DNA from: Lithodes maja
Lineage: Eukaryota > Arthropoda > Malacostraca > Decapoda > Lithodidae
DNA length: 64,000 bases
Direction: 5' to 3'
NCBI GenBank assembly: GCA_037953745.1
Contig: JBAKBP010001579.1
Coordinates: 62,001 to 126,000 of the forward strand
The notes beneath the pieces are model-generated. The model worked only from the letters and a program-made list of their open reading frames with translations. It was not told where the DNA came from and ran no database searches. Shown here in pieces: positions 21,357-31,079 of this stretch; position 1 is the stretch's first letter; each line of letters starts with the position of its first letter. A program made the position numbers and the translations under genes.

Positions 21357-24300
21357 AAACTTTTGTCTTTAGATAACAAATCTGTGAGAGGTGCCAACAC
21401 CGTGGAGTAACCTTTTATAAAGCGTCTGTAGTAGCCTATCATACCCAAGAATCTCATGATCTGCTTCTTGGTGGTTGGGTGCGGAAATTTATTGATAGCC
21501 TGTACCTTGTTCTGAGGAGGGCACACCTGTCCCCTTCCCACTACAAACCCAAGGTACTGCACCGTGGCTTTTACGAAGTCACACTTTGCCAAATTTACTA
21601 CCAGACTTGCTTCACTAAGTTTCCGGAACAAGGTCTCCAGGTGCTCACAATGGCTCTCAAAGTCGTCATCATAAATGATTACATCGTCCAAGTATACGGT
21701 GCAATTTGGAATGTCCTGGACAATTTCATTCATCAGGTTCTGAAACGTTGCTGGTGCATTCTTAAGTCCGTAGGGCATAACATTACACCGGTAAGTACTC
21801 CCGTCCACCACAAAACCACATACCTCTTTAGCGCGCTCGGACAAAGGTACTTGCCAGTAACCTTTTACTAAATCAACTTTAGACAAAAACCGAGCATTAC
21901 CAATTTTATCAACACTATCATCAACCCGAGGAAGAGGATATGGGTTAGTTGGAGTCAAACCGTTTAGCCTACGGAAATCAATACAGAAGCGTACCTTGCC
22001 ATCTGGTTTAGGCTGCAGTGTTACGGGGGAAGTCCATTTAACGGTACCTTTCTCTATCAACCCCCTACCGAGCATATACTCCAACTCATCCCTCAGAGCG
22101 GGTAGTTTTATGGGGGGCACACGGTATGGGATTGACTTAAAGGGTAGATGGTGCCCCACGTCAACATCATGCATAGCCTGAGTAGTGAGGCCTGGATGTT
22201 CAGCGAATACAGTGGGGTATAAACCGAGCAACTGACGGATAGCTTCAAATTGCGGCTCAGGCAAATGGGCTATAGCCTCGTCAGCCCTTAGGCTCGAGTT
22301 CCCCGCCCACTGATCCGCTGAAACATGGTGATCCCAGCTATCCTCCTCTGAAGCTTGACTGTCCCCCTCTCCTTCTCCACCACGGCCGCAACAAGCCAAC
22401 ACAGGGACAGTGAGAGGCTCAGAGGGGCGCCTCACATACTCTTTTATCAGGTTCACGTGACATAACTGATTCTTCTTCCTCCGGTCTGGAGTGGCAACAA
22501 GGTAATCTAGGTCCGAAATTTTCTCCACAATTTTATAGGGTCCAGTATACTTCGCCGACAAGGGGTTACCCACCAAAGGCAACAAAATCAACACCTCCTG
22601 TCCCACAATGAACTCCCGGAGCTTCACTTTGCGATCATACCTGTCCTTCATTAAAGCTTGTGACCCTGTTAAATTCCGACCTGCCATCTCCAGACTCTTA
22701 AGCATGCGCTCACGGCTTTCAAACACATACTTCAACAAGGAACAAGGCGGCACAGTTCCTTCCCAAATTTCCCGCAGCATATTAAGGGGGCCCCTGACTC
22801 GGTGTCCAAAAATCAGCTCGTTTGGACTAAATCCCAGGCTCTCACCAGGCACTTCCCGAGCAGCAAACAGTACATACGGCAATCCAAGATCCCAATCTCT
22901 TCCGTTATCAGCACAATAACACCTGAGCATGCTTTTAAGGGTGGCATGCCACCGCTCAAGCACCCCTTGGCTCTCAGGGTGATACGCTGACGATACCACC
23001 GCCCGTATTCCATGCTGTTGCATTGTTTGCTTAAAGAGATTGGAGGTGAAATTGGACCCCTGATCAGACTGAATCTCCTCCGGGTACCCGTACCTTGAAA
23101 AGTACCACAACAAGTTACTGACTACCGTCTTAGCCATGCCGTTTTTCATGGGGTATGCATCGGGGTATCTAGTGGCAACATCCATGATGGTTAACAAAAA
23201 TTTATTACCAGCCTTTGTGGGAGGGAGGGGACCAACCATGTCAACAACAATCTTACTAAAAGGTGGCCCAATTACAGGAATAGGGTGCAACGGAGCTTTA
23301 GGAATAACTTGGTTTGGTTTCCCGACCCGTTGACAAATATCACATGAGTTTATCCAGGACTGCACATGAGACTTCATCCCCGGCCACCAAAACAACTTCC
23401 CCAAAGCCGCCACCGTTTTTCTTACCCCCAAATGTCCTGCCAGCGGTGTGTCATGCGCCAAACTCAGTAGGCTATCCCTGCACTCCCGCGGCACCATCAA
23501 CTGGTCCACTACCCCGGACCCCATCTTCCAGCTACGGTTAGGGTCTTGAAAACGCCGATACAGGATGCCATCTAAATAAAAAAAATCTCCCGGCTGTGCA
23601 TCACCGTCCTCGTCGAGCTCCACAGCTCCATTAGCACACGTTTGGAGCTCAGGGTCCTCCAGCTGCAACCGACGTATATCTGAGGGTGCCAAGCGATCTA
23701 ACTGCTCCCGGAGCAATGCATGACCCTCCCCGATACTGAGCTGCTCCCTCTGTCTCTCTCGATGTTCATAACGTTGCTGTCGTGGAGACTCGTCATGCCC
23801 AGCCTCGTCACTCTCGATGACAGGCCCAGGGGCTACTCCGGAACTAAGTAATGGTGCTAATACTGAATCACCCAGGAGAGCCGCCGAGTCAAAACTCTTA
23901 AAACCAACTCCAGCTTTAGCCTCCTCCTGTTGATCGTTCCTCTGCTGGTCTGAAGACGGAGGACTAGGCTGTGACACTTTAGCTGTCCGAGCTCGGGTGA
24001 CAGCACACGCCATGGGTTGTGCCTGGCACCGCTCGACCCACTCTCGCTCTTCCCTACTCACGTCGGCCGGCCTCTCGGCAACGACTAAGGGTAGAACCTC
24101 AGAAGCGGGCATTGCAAAGTCGTTGCCGAGAAGAAGGTCGACGCCCTCCACTGGCAGTTTCTCCACAATCCCAACATCCAATTCCCGTGCCACACCATCC
24201 ACCTCCAACTCCAACCGCACCAGCGGGTATGACCGAGTTGCATTAATACCCTGCACCACTACCACCCGAGCCGCATTTATAGGGTAGCCAGTCAAGTTTT

Positions 24301-25972
24301 TCATCAGAGTCTGGGAAGCACCTGTATCACGCAAGACCTCTACTCCATGCTTGCGCCCCGCCCACATCACGCAACCCCGTCCTCTATGGTCGCAAAAAAC
24401 ATCCTGAGCAGGGTTCGAGCCTCCCAGGTGCTTCTGCATTGGCTGTGCCTCAGCCTCTGACGAACTGCCCCGGGCAAACTCAGAAGACTTCAGAGACACA
24501 CCAATGTTGCAGGCCAAAGACACAGCTGCTGTAGGTGGTTTGCTAGGACAGACTCTTGCAAAGTGCCCCTTTTTATGACATTGATAACACTCTAACTCCC
24601 CTTTGGGCTTCCCTTGGTACTGGGAAGGGCCCGGCCCCTTCTTAAATGGGACGGTGCTAGTCTTGTGGTCAGTCTTGGTATCATAACTCTTGTACTTGTT
24701 TGCATAAGATATATTACTAACTCGGGGGGGTGGGGCGTCACGCCCCTTGTTACCTGCCTCACTACGCTGGGCAGACCCGCACCCACGAATTAATGATAGC
24801 CGGAGGTCAGCCATCTCAGCTGCCTCCTGTAGAGTTTTTGGGTTCTTTTCTTTAATAGTTAAAGTCATTTCTGCACCTGTGCACTTGTAAAACTGCTCGA
24901 GCAGAAACAGCTCCGTCAACTGTTCGGCCGTCTCAGCTTTCTCAGAACGTGTCCAGTTTGTAAGTGCATCTTTTAAGTCCCGGGCATGCTCAAGAAAGGT
25001 CGCCTCCCTAGTCTTTGTAACACCCCGAAACTTCAATCGATATGTTTCTGGTTGCAACTCGTATGCCCGTAGGACAGCTCTCTTCAATTCTGGGTAGTCA
25101 ATGCAAGACTCTAACGGCAGTGCATCATAAGCCTTTAGACCCTTACCCGTAAGTCTGGAGGAGACTAGAGCTGCCCACTTCTCTTCAGGCCAATTATGCT
25201 CCCTACACTTCTTCTCAAAACGATTAAAAAATTCTGTGACTTCAGTTTCACTAAATGCCGGCACCAATTTGACTAAGTGATACAAGGACTGTTCTCTTAC
25301 TTGGCCCTCCCGGCCCATCCGAATCCCTGTCGACTCTGCACGAGTCTTATCTAAGTCTATCTGAGCACAATATTTCTCGGAGTCGTATCTAAGCTCAGCC
25401 TCGTGCCTCCTGACCTCAATCTCATGCCTCCTAGTCTCATTCTCCTGCTTCCTAGTCTCATCCTCCCGCCTCCTGGTCTCAGCCTCAATTTTAGCAAGCT
25501 CGAGTTTAAATATCATCTCAGGAGACAGGCCGGAAGAGGGAGCTGCCACTACTGAAGGAGGGGGGGCAAGAACTGGGGAACCACCATACGCACCGCCCGA
25601 GGGCACTCCAATCTTCCAATGCTCATCCCTCTGTGGGAGAGTGCTAACCTCCGGCAACTGAGTGGACGGCACTGTGGGAGTCGAGTGAGAGGGGATCTGG
25701 GGAGGAACCCCCCCAAACGCCCTCTCCTCCGAAACCCCATGTCGCCCACGCAACACCCAGGAAATCAGCTCCCCCTTGGACATCGCTGCTACATTGGATC
25801 TGCCCAAAACCTGGGCTATCAGGCGCAAGCCATAAAGATCCACCCCAGTCAGCCTCCCCTCCGTCACGTGGTACTGCTTACTCACAAAAAGTCTAGCATC
25901 CTCCTCACTAGTTACTAACGGCACCTCCTCACTTAGCATCTCTCGCTCCTCGTCAGTACTAGGGCCCGACAT
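21320..25972 (-). CDS. Gypsy gag-protease-integrase-reverse transcriptase polyprotein
   Basis: Open for about 1550 residues. I use the ATG at 25972; a longer reading to 25987 would need a GTG. Gag occupies roughly residues 1-480, with a Glu/Arg-rich coiled-coil-like stretch (about 165-205) and a zinc knuckle CYQCHKKGHFARVC near 460. Protease: DTGAS near 550. Integrase: zinc region H-x-H (THLG-like HLGVRK) to CDICQ near 840-885, then catalytic Asp in VDMVGP, Asp in SDQGSNF, Glu in LERWH with 35 residues between the last two, and a GPY/F module (YTGPYKIVEKISDLDYLV) near 1145. Reverse transcriptase follows: LSKVDLVKGYWQVPL near 1370 and YLDD near 1430, ending at a frame break. All catalytic residues I can place are intact. 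Confidence 0.93.
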   Translation of the reverse strand: MSGPSTDEEREMLSEEVPLVTSEEDARLFVSKQYHVTEGRLTGVDLYGLRLIAQVLGRSNVAAMSKGELISWVLRGRHGVSEERAFGGVPPQIPSHSTPTVPSTQLPEVSTLPQRDEHWKIGVPSGGAYGGSPVLAPPPSVVAAPSSGLSPEMIFKLELAKIEAETRRREDETRKQENETRRHEIEVRRHEAELRYDSEKYCAQIDLDKTRAESTGIRMGREGQVREQSLYHLVKLVPAFSETEVTEFFNRFEKKCREHNWPEEKWAALVSSRLTGKGLKAYDALPLESCIDYPELKRAVLRAYELQPETYRLKFRGVTKTREATFLEHARDLKDALTNWTRSEKAETAEQLTELFLLEQFYKCTGAEMTLTIKEKNPKTLQEAAEMADLRLSLIRGCGSAQRSEAGNKGRDAPPPRVSNISYANKYKSYDTKTDHKTSTVPFKKGPGPSQYQGKPKGELECYQCHKKGHFARVCPSKPPTAAVSLACNIGVSLKSSEFARGSSSEAEAQPMQKHLGGSNPAQDVFCDHRGRGCVMWAGRKHGVEVLRDTGASQTLMKNLTGYPINAARVVVVQGINATRSYPLVRLELEVDGVARELDVGIVEKLPVEGVDLLLGNDFAMPASEVLPLVVAERPADVSREEREWVERCQAQPMACAVTRARTAKVSQPSPPSSDQQRNDQQEEAKAGVGFKSFDSAALLGDSVLAPLLSSGVAPGPVIESDEAGHDESPRQQRYEHRERQREQLSIGEGHALLREQLDRLAPSDIRRLQLEDPELQTCANGAVELDEDGDAQPGDFFYLDGILYRRFQDPNRSWKMGSGVVDQLMVPRECRDSLLSLAHDTPLAGHLGVRKTVAALGKLFWWPGMKSHVQSWINSCDICQRVGKPNQVIPKAPLHPIPVIGPPFSKIVVDMVGPLPPTKAGNKFLLTIMDVATRYPDAYPMKNGMAKTVVSNLLWYFSRYGYPEEIQSDQGSNFTSNLFKQTMQQHGIRAVVSSAYHPESQGVLERWHATLKSMLRCYCADNGRDWDLGLPYVLFAAREVPGESLGFSPNELIFGHRVRGPLNMLREIWEGTVPPCSLLKYVFESRERMLKSLEMAGRNLTGSQALMKDRYDRKVKLREFIVGQEVLILLPLVGNPLSAKYTGPYKIVEKISDLDYLVATPDRRKKNQLCHVNLIKEYVRRPSEPLTVPVLACCGRGGEGEGDSQASEEDSWDHHVSADQWAGNSSLRADEAIAHLPEPQFEAIRQLLGLYPTVFAEHPGLTTQAMHDVDVGHHLPFKSIPYRVPPIKLPALRDELEYMLGRGLIEKGTVKWTSPVTLQPKPDGKVRFCIDFRRLNGLTPTNPYPLPRVDDSVDKIGNARFLSKVDLVKGYWQVPLSERAKEVCGFVVDGSTYRCNVMPYGLKNAPATFQNLMNEIVQDIPNCTVYLDDVIIYDDDFESHCEHLETLFRKLSEASLVVNLAKCDFVKATVQYLGFVVGRGQVCPPQNKVQAINKFPHPTTKKQIMRFLGMIGYYRRFIKGYSTVLAPLTDLLSKDKSFCGRLSVKRLLI

Positions 25973-26169
25973 ACTGAAGTTCACCAAAAAATTCTCGAGA
26001 CAAAAGTGTTAAACTCCCTTATGCAAGCACTAATTACTAAATTAACTGGAGTCTCTTAAATGCTCTCCTAATTGCCTTACAAAAAAAAAAAATTCTTCAA
26101 TATGTACGCTAAAGTACCAACAAACAAATGTTGTACAACTCTGCAAAAAAAATTATACTGTTCACAAAA

Positions 26170-26187
26170 TCCTAAGCAAGGTCGCCA
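26170..26187 (-). other. Gypsy primer binding site
   Basis: Two bases after the 5' LTR, the minus strand reads TGGCGACCTTGCTTAGGA, starting with TGG as expected for a tRNA 3' CCA complement. The tRNA was not identified. Confidence 0.65.
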
Positions 26188-26189
26188 TT

Positions 26190-28677
26190 TGTTACGACCG
26201 GGCACTCAGGTACACTAGGGCTCTTACACAGGACTCGAATATGGCTCGCTGCCACAACGGAAACACACGATCCCAACCCAAGAGTACTGCCAGCCGAACA
26301 AAAAACGCCACTACCCTCCAGAGTTCTATCTGCTATAACGGGGTATACAAGAACTCGGTACTAGCGTTTCACACAACAGACTAATAAAGAGATGGGAATT
26401 ATCTAGTCTGGTCAACAATCAAACAAAGTAAATACAACAACACCTAAGAATAGTGTTGGCCGAAGCCGAAGTAATCCACCCTTGAACTAAGAACTTAAGA
26501 AGTCCTCCACCCTCTACTTCGGATCGGCACTATTACGTTACGTTAAACTATAGTCCTCGAGCATCAAGCAAGGAATCTTCTGATAAGTTAGATGCTTCTC
26601 GAATACTCATAAGAAGTAAGTATCGGATTTTGAACAGCAATTTAATGAATAACTCACGGGTAATTAAAGGCTTTAAATTGACATAAGAAGAATTATAAGG
26701 ATAGGCAATAGGAAATGGCAAACATTAAGAAGAAGTACTCCGACAATGCACTGGCAATAGCCTACTAAGATTGTGCTCGTGGGCCACTAATCTCTAAAGT
26801 AGCTAAGCGTGCCACACATGAAATCAATAGTGCATAAACAATAATATACATAAGGAGAAGCTTCAATACTATACTGTATCTGCTGGTCGAGCAAAGTCTA
26901 GCTGGGATATCTAAGGTTAAGAGACAATGGCTGAGCAAGCGGCTCGTAGCCTAGCGAGGTCCTTAAGACTGTGCGGCCAAATTACGGTAATTGACGGGAT
27001 GCTCTCTTGAGAGATCCAGATCACTAGTATCTGGTTCTCTCCTGGCGATCCTCTCAAAGTCAAGCAAATGAGATAGCACAGTGTTGGGTGGCAGAGGCAA
27101 ACGCCCTCACTCGCAACACAGTGCTAAACTCTCACGGTACACAGTCAGAAAGACCACCTAGGCGTTCCACGTCTCCGTTGCAATTGTACTGGTTCAACCA
27201 CAACCTAGCACTCATAGGAAATCACAACTCGAGGAACCCTATCCCAGTCTAGCATTACCTAAACCAGCAGAAAACAGGAACATGAATAATCGTACACAGG
27301 GAAATGCATATACGAGTGCAACAAACATCAATCAATCCTATTCTAGTTAACCCTTCCAAAAATAGGCTTTCTAACAGGCATATATCTCGTGAGAACTCAA
27401 GCGATAATACTTTGGCTGACTAGCTCTGCACCAAAGGGATCATGGAGGTTAAACAGGGACGAGAAGAGAAGAAGATAGGCTGTTCAGAGAGTAGAGAAAG
27501 TTCACATCAGTCAGAAGAATATGGATAGTTGCAAGGGATATGAGAAGTCGCTCTGCCTGATGAGTTCTGATGGCTGGTGGCACGAACCTCTCTTTTTATA
27601 CTCGGCCCTCTAGCGGCATATCTCAAACTACTTAACCCGGCAAGCGCGATAGGCCTCACGGAAGGCTTCCTATAGGGAACGCGATAGGCCTCACGGAAGC
27701 AAGACCATAAAAAAAACCTTCCAAAAAAAAAAAGGGCCTATCAAAACAAAGGAATTTGTCTCTAGGTGAGATAATTCCCCTCCAGTACTCATCCATGTAA
27801 ATCTCACCCACCCCCCTCCCCTCCTTCCCCACCTTATTCCCCCCTCCCTCCCCTCCTCAATTATCACCTATTTTTCCTCTTATTATCATCATTTATCGGT
27901 TATTTTTCTCTCCCGCGATAATGTAGCACAAGTGGGTTGCAGAAAAGATCGTTATGTAACACCCAGACACCGGCCCACACCGCCCCGCTCGTCTCAGTTA
28001 CCTCACAGACAGCGAGAGAGGAGGGTTGCCTGTGGCTCTCTCTCGCCTGAGATTATGACCGGGTGGCCAATATCTTCGTTTTTCACCACCCAAATGCTTT
28101 TCCCACTTATTTTAGCACTCTTGAAGGTTCATATATACATCATATATGTAAAATAAAAGCATACCGAAAACAAATAATGGTCTATATTGTAAATATAACA
28201 AATTCTGTCAGAATCCAAGGCTAGAAATGCACAAATAACTACCCTAGCCCCTAGGTCTATTTAGCGCTTGTCAGGTTAAGGACCGCCCACTGGCAATCAT
28301 GACGTCATATTCTCTCTCAATCTGGGATCGACAAAGGATTTCCCACGCGCTTGATGAGGGAGGAGGGAGGAGGGAGGAGGGAGTGAGGCCTACACACCTC
28401 GTGGCGCGCTCACCGGCCGGCGCCACATAACTCTCTCTCTCATCATCATATATAAGTCCCACACACAATACATATATACAATGATATAAAATAGAACTCG
28501 TTGACTTAGAAGAAAACAAAATACATAATTATAATACTTATAGTACAACGGTTCACATAAACTGAGTTAGGAAACTCTACACAGACTACAGCCAAAGTTC
28601 CTGCCCTGACGATCCTAGCGAGAGTGGGGCCTGACTGAGCGTTCTGTACAGCATGCTCATACTCGGCATGCGTCACA
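26190..28677 (-). repeat. Gypsy (Gmr1-like) 5' LTR, interrupted by a MITE
   Basis: 2488 bp in total. Removing the 640-bp MITE and one TTAA leaves 1844 bp, exactly the length of the other LTR. The promoter should lie here, but no element was assigned with confidence. Confidence 0.92.
27636..28275 (+). mobile_element. TTAA MITE, family B, copy B2
   Basis: 640 bp, CCCGGCAAGCGCGATAGG at left and GCGCTTGTCAGG at right, flanked by TTAA (27632-27635 and 28276-28279). The empty TTAA is in the partner LTR at 19982-19985. Because the LTRs are nearly identical, this MITE moved very recently. It has no transposase. Confidence 0.93.
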
Positions 28678-30240
28678 CCACTCCCCTCGCTTCCACCCCC
28701 CACCCCATATACTCCGTCCCACCCTCCTTTGTTTTCCCTGACTCACCCTCCTCTCCTGCCTTGTCAGCCTCAGTCCGCTTGTTGTTCTCGTGTGCATCGC
28801 ATCCCTTACTTGGTCATTATGCGTTCCAAGGCTAAAGTGAAGTGTAAAGTGACACACGTATCTCTGGAGACCAAGCTGCAGATGCTTAAGGACCTGGATG
28901 GCGGTATGAGAACCAACGCCTTGCAGGAGAAGTATCAGCTTGGGAAGTCGACTGTGTACGACTTTAACCGAGATAAGGAAAAGATCCGACAGTACGGCGC
29001 CGCCCTTCTTCATGGACCAGCTGCTTCAAAGATATTCCGGAAAGCTAAGTTGCCCTTCCCTGATATAGATGCAGCAGTCATCAAGTGGTACCAGCAGCTA
29101 CGAGCCGAAGGTGTGCCAGTTCGAGGGATAGAGATACAGCGCGCTGCGGACAAATTTGCTCGCCATCTTCACCACGCAAATTTCAAGTGTAGCGAAGGTT
29201 GGCTGTGGCGATTCAGGAAGCGCCATGGTCTGTATAACGGGAGTGTTTGTGGTGAAATCTTGAGCGCTGACACAGCTGCGATCGGTCCGTTCACTGAGTA
29301 CCTTAACAAGATTATGACCGGCGAACATTTGCAGTTATTCCAGCTCTACAACGGAGATGAAACCGGCCTATACTGGCGGTCCCTTCTTACTAAGACCCAA
29401 GGCGTACCACGAGTTGACTTCGACACCCAGACATAAGACTGTCAAGGAGTGTATTTCTGTGTTATGTTGCGCCAACGCTGAGGGAGTCACCGCCTCACAC
29501 CAACTATTGTGGGAAAGTCACAGAAACCAAGAATCCTGAAAGATTAAATGAAGATGAACCAGCTGCCTGTAGATTACTATGGGGCCAAGAGTGCCTGGTT
29601 CAACCAGCGCATCACCGAGGAAGTCTTCCATGGACGTTTTGTTCCTGCAGTTCGATCTTTCCAGCAAAGAATCTATGGTATCCCTCCTGACGAAGTAGTT
29701 GCAATCCTCCTGCTGGATAACGCACCTGCACATCCGTGTACTTCTAAGTTGGAGAGCTCAAATGGTAAAATATAAACAATGTATTATCCCCCTAATACAA
29801 CCAGTGTCATCCAGCCCATGGACCAGGGTATCATCGAGAGTTGTAAGAGGCGATACAAGAGGAAATGTCTAGAACAGTGTCTTGTCATTGTTGAGGATGG
29901 GATGTATGAGGAGGGCTATGTGGATGAACAAGGCAAGAAAACTCTGCAAAATTTAAAGAAGTACACCCTCCATGATTGCATCTACAACTGGGCCGAAGCT
30001 TGGAAACAAGTCACCTTTAACACACTCAAGAACGGCTGGTGTAAGCTGCTTGATATCCCCAAAACCAACGATAATGGGTTCATTGGGTTCGAGGCTGGGG
30101 ACTTTCGCAACCTACTCTAGCAGGACAACCAGGGTGACCTTCCTGAGGCAGAGGTGGAGGACTGGATACAGCAAGATGTTGATCTACCAGGTCATCAACA
30201 CAGGACTGATGAAGAAATTGCTGTGACAAACTCTGATTGC
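28678..30240 (+). mobile_element. Tigger/pogo-type transposon, body, copy 1
   Basis: Continuation of the element that starts at 18218. It holds the transposase relict. No matching right terminus is found: sequence runs into the poly-T of a Jockey-like LINE at about 30241, so the right end is missing in both copies. Confidence 0.8.
28819..30120 (+). pseudogene. Tigger/Jerky-type DDE transposase, copy 1
   Basis: Starts at an ATG with a basic N-terminus. An HTH segment (TNALQEKYQLGKSTVYDF, a psq-like helix-turn-helix) is followed by a CENP-B-type DNA-binding domain (GWLWRFRKRHGL near residue 140) and the first catalytic Asp in YNGDETGLYW (about 178). The frame then shifts near 29400 and again near 29540. 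The second Asp is in LLLDNAPAH (about 29711). A stop near 29773 precedes the third Asp in MDQGIIESCKRRY (about 29818). The breaks are the same in copy 2, so the protein was dead before duplication. Confidence 0.88.
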
Positions 30241-30241
30241 A

Positions 30242-31079
30242 TTTTTTTTTTTCTATGTGATTGAGGGAGGCAAAAGGCACAACTGCCCATAGTGAGTGCC
30301 TCCCCCATAGTTGAAAGAGTGACAGGGCCAAAATCAAGGGACGTTCGAGCCAAAATGCCTGGACACACAGAGTTTGAAGCAATTTAAGTCATAGGAAGCG
30401 GGAAAAACTGATTCTGGGAGAGAGTTCCAGAGCTCAGCTGTTGAGTAGAAGAAAGTTTGAGAGTAACGTTTCACTCTTGGGTTGGAGAGTTGCACAGAGT
30501 AGGGGTGGGATTGAGTTGCAAGACGGGTACCACGTGCCCTACGTAAAGGAGGTGGTATGCACTGGGATAGCTCTGAGGAACACTGATTATTATAGTAGCG
30601 AAAGAATAGCGAGAGAGATGCAACATTGCGGCGGAGAGAGAGAGATTGCAGAGAGTTGGTGAGTGGACGGGAGTTAATGATACGAAAGGCCTTCCTTTCA
30701 ACCTTGTCTAGGAGAGCGGAGTGAAAGGAACCTCCCCACACATGTGAACAATACTCAATACAAGGGCGCACTATGCCCCTGTACAGAGCAAGAAGCTGTG
30801 CAGGGGAAAAGAACCCCCTAAGGCGGTTGAGCACACCCAGCTTCTGGGAGGCTGCCTTAGCAAGACTGGTAATATGGTCCTTCCAAATGAGAGCAGAAGA
30901 AAAAGAGACACCAAGAATATTGAGAGAAGATGAAGGGTTGATTTTTGTATTGTTGAAGAATAAGGGATAGTCCGCTGGGAGATCCTGACGGGTAGATAAA
31001 TGGAGAAATTGGGTTTTGGAAGCATTAAAGTTAACAAGGTTTTCTCTGCCCCAATTGGAAATAGTATTTAGATCAGAAT
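30242..31079 (-). mobile_element. Jockey-like LINE 3' fragment, copy 1
   Basis: The poly-T at 30242-30252 is the tail of a 5'-truncated minus-strand LINE. The frame 31083-30334 covers the post-palm RT region (ENLVNFNASKTQFLHLS, LGVSFSSALIWKDHI, ALYRGIVRPCIEYCSHVWGG) to the C-terminus (ELWNSLPESVFP). It is nearly identical to 54527-55365 and related to 13968-14866. It abuts the CR1-like LINE at about 31079. Confidence 0.85.

Larger units (their letters stand above)
18540..28677 (-). mobile_element. Ty3/gypsy LTR retrotransposon with Gmr1-like gene order
   Basis: It is complete, with two 1844-bp LTRs (TG...CA ends), flanked by CCAC (18536-18539 and 28678-28681). The empty site with a single CCAC is at 51931-51934 in copy 2. 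Coding order on the minus strand is gag, protease, integrase, reverse transcriptase, RNase H. Integrase before reverse transcriptase is typical of copia elements, yet the RT and the GPY/F module are gypsy-like. That combination defines the Gmr1-like lineage. The single LTR difference seen implies a recent insertion. A TTAA MITE interrupts the 5' LTR. Confidence 0.92.

Noticed and set aside
24592..25749. Extra minus-strand ORFs within gag of the gypsy element
   Set aside because: Alternative frames of the long gag-pol frame with no motifs.
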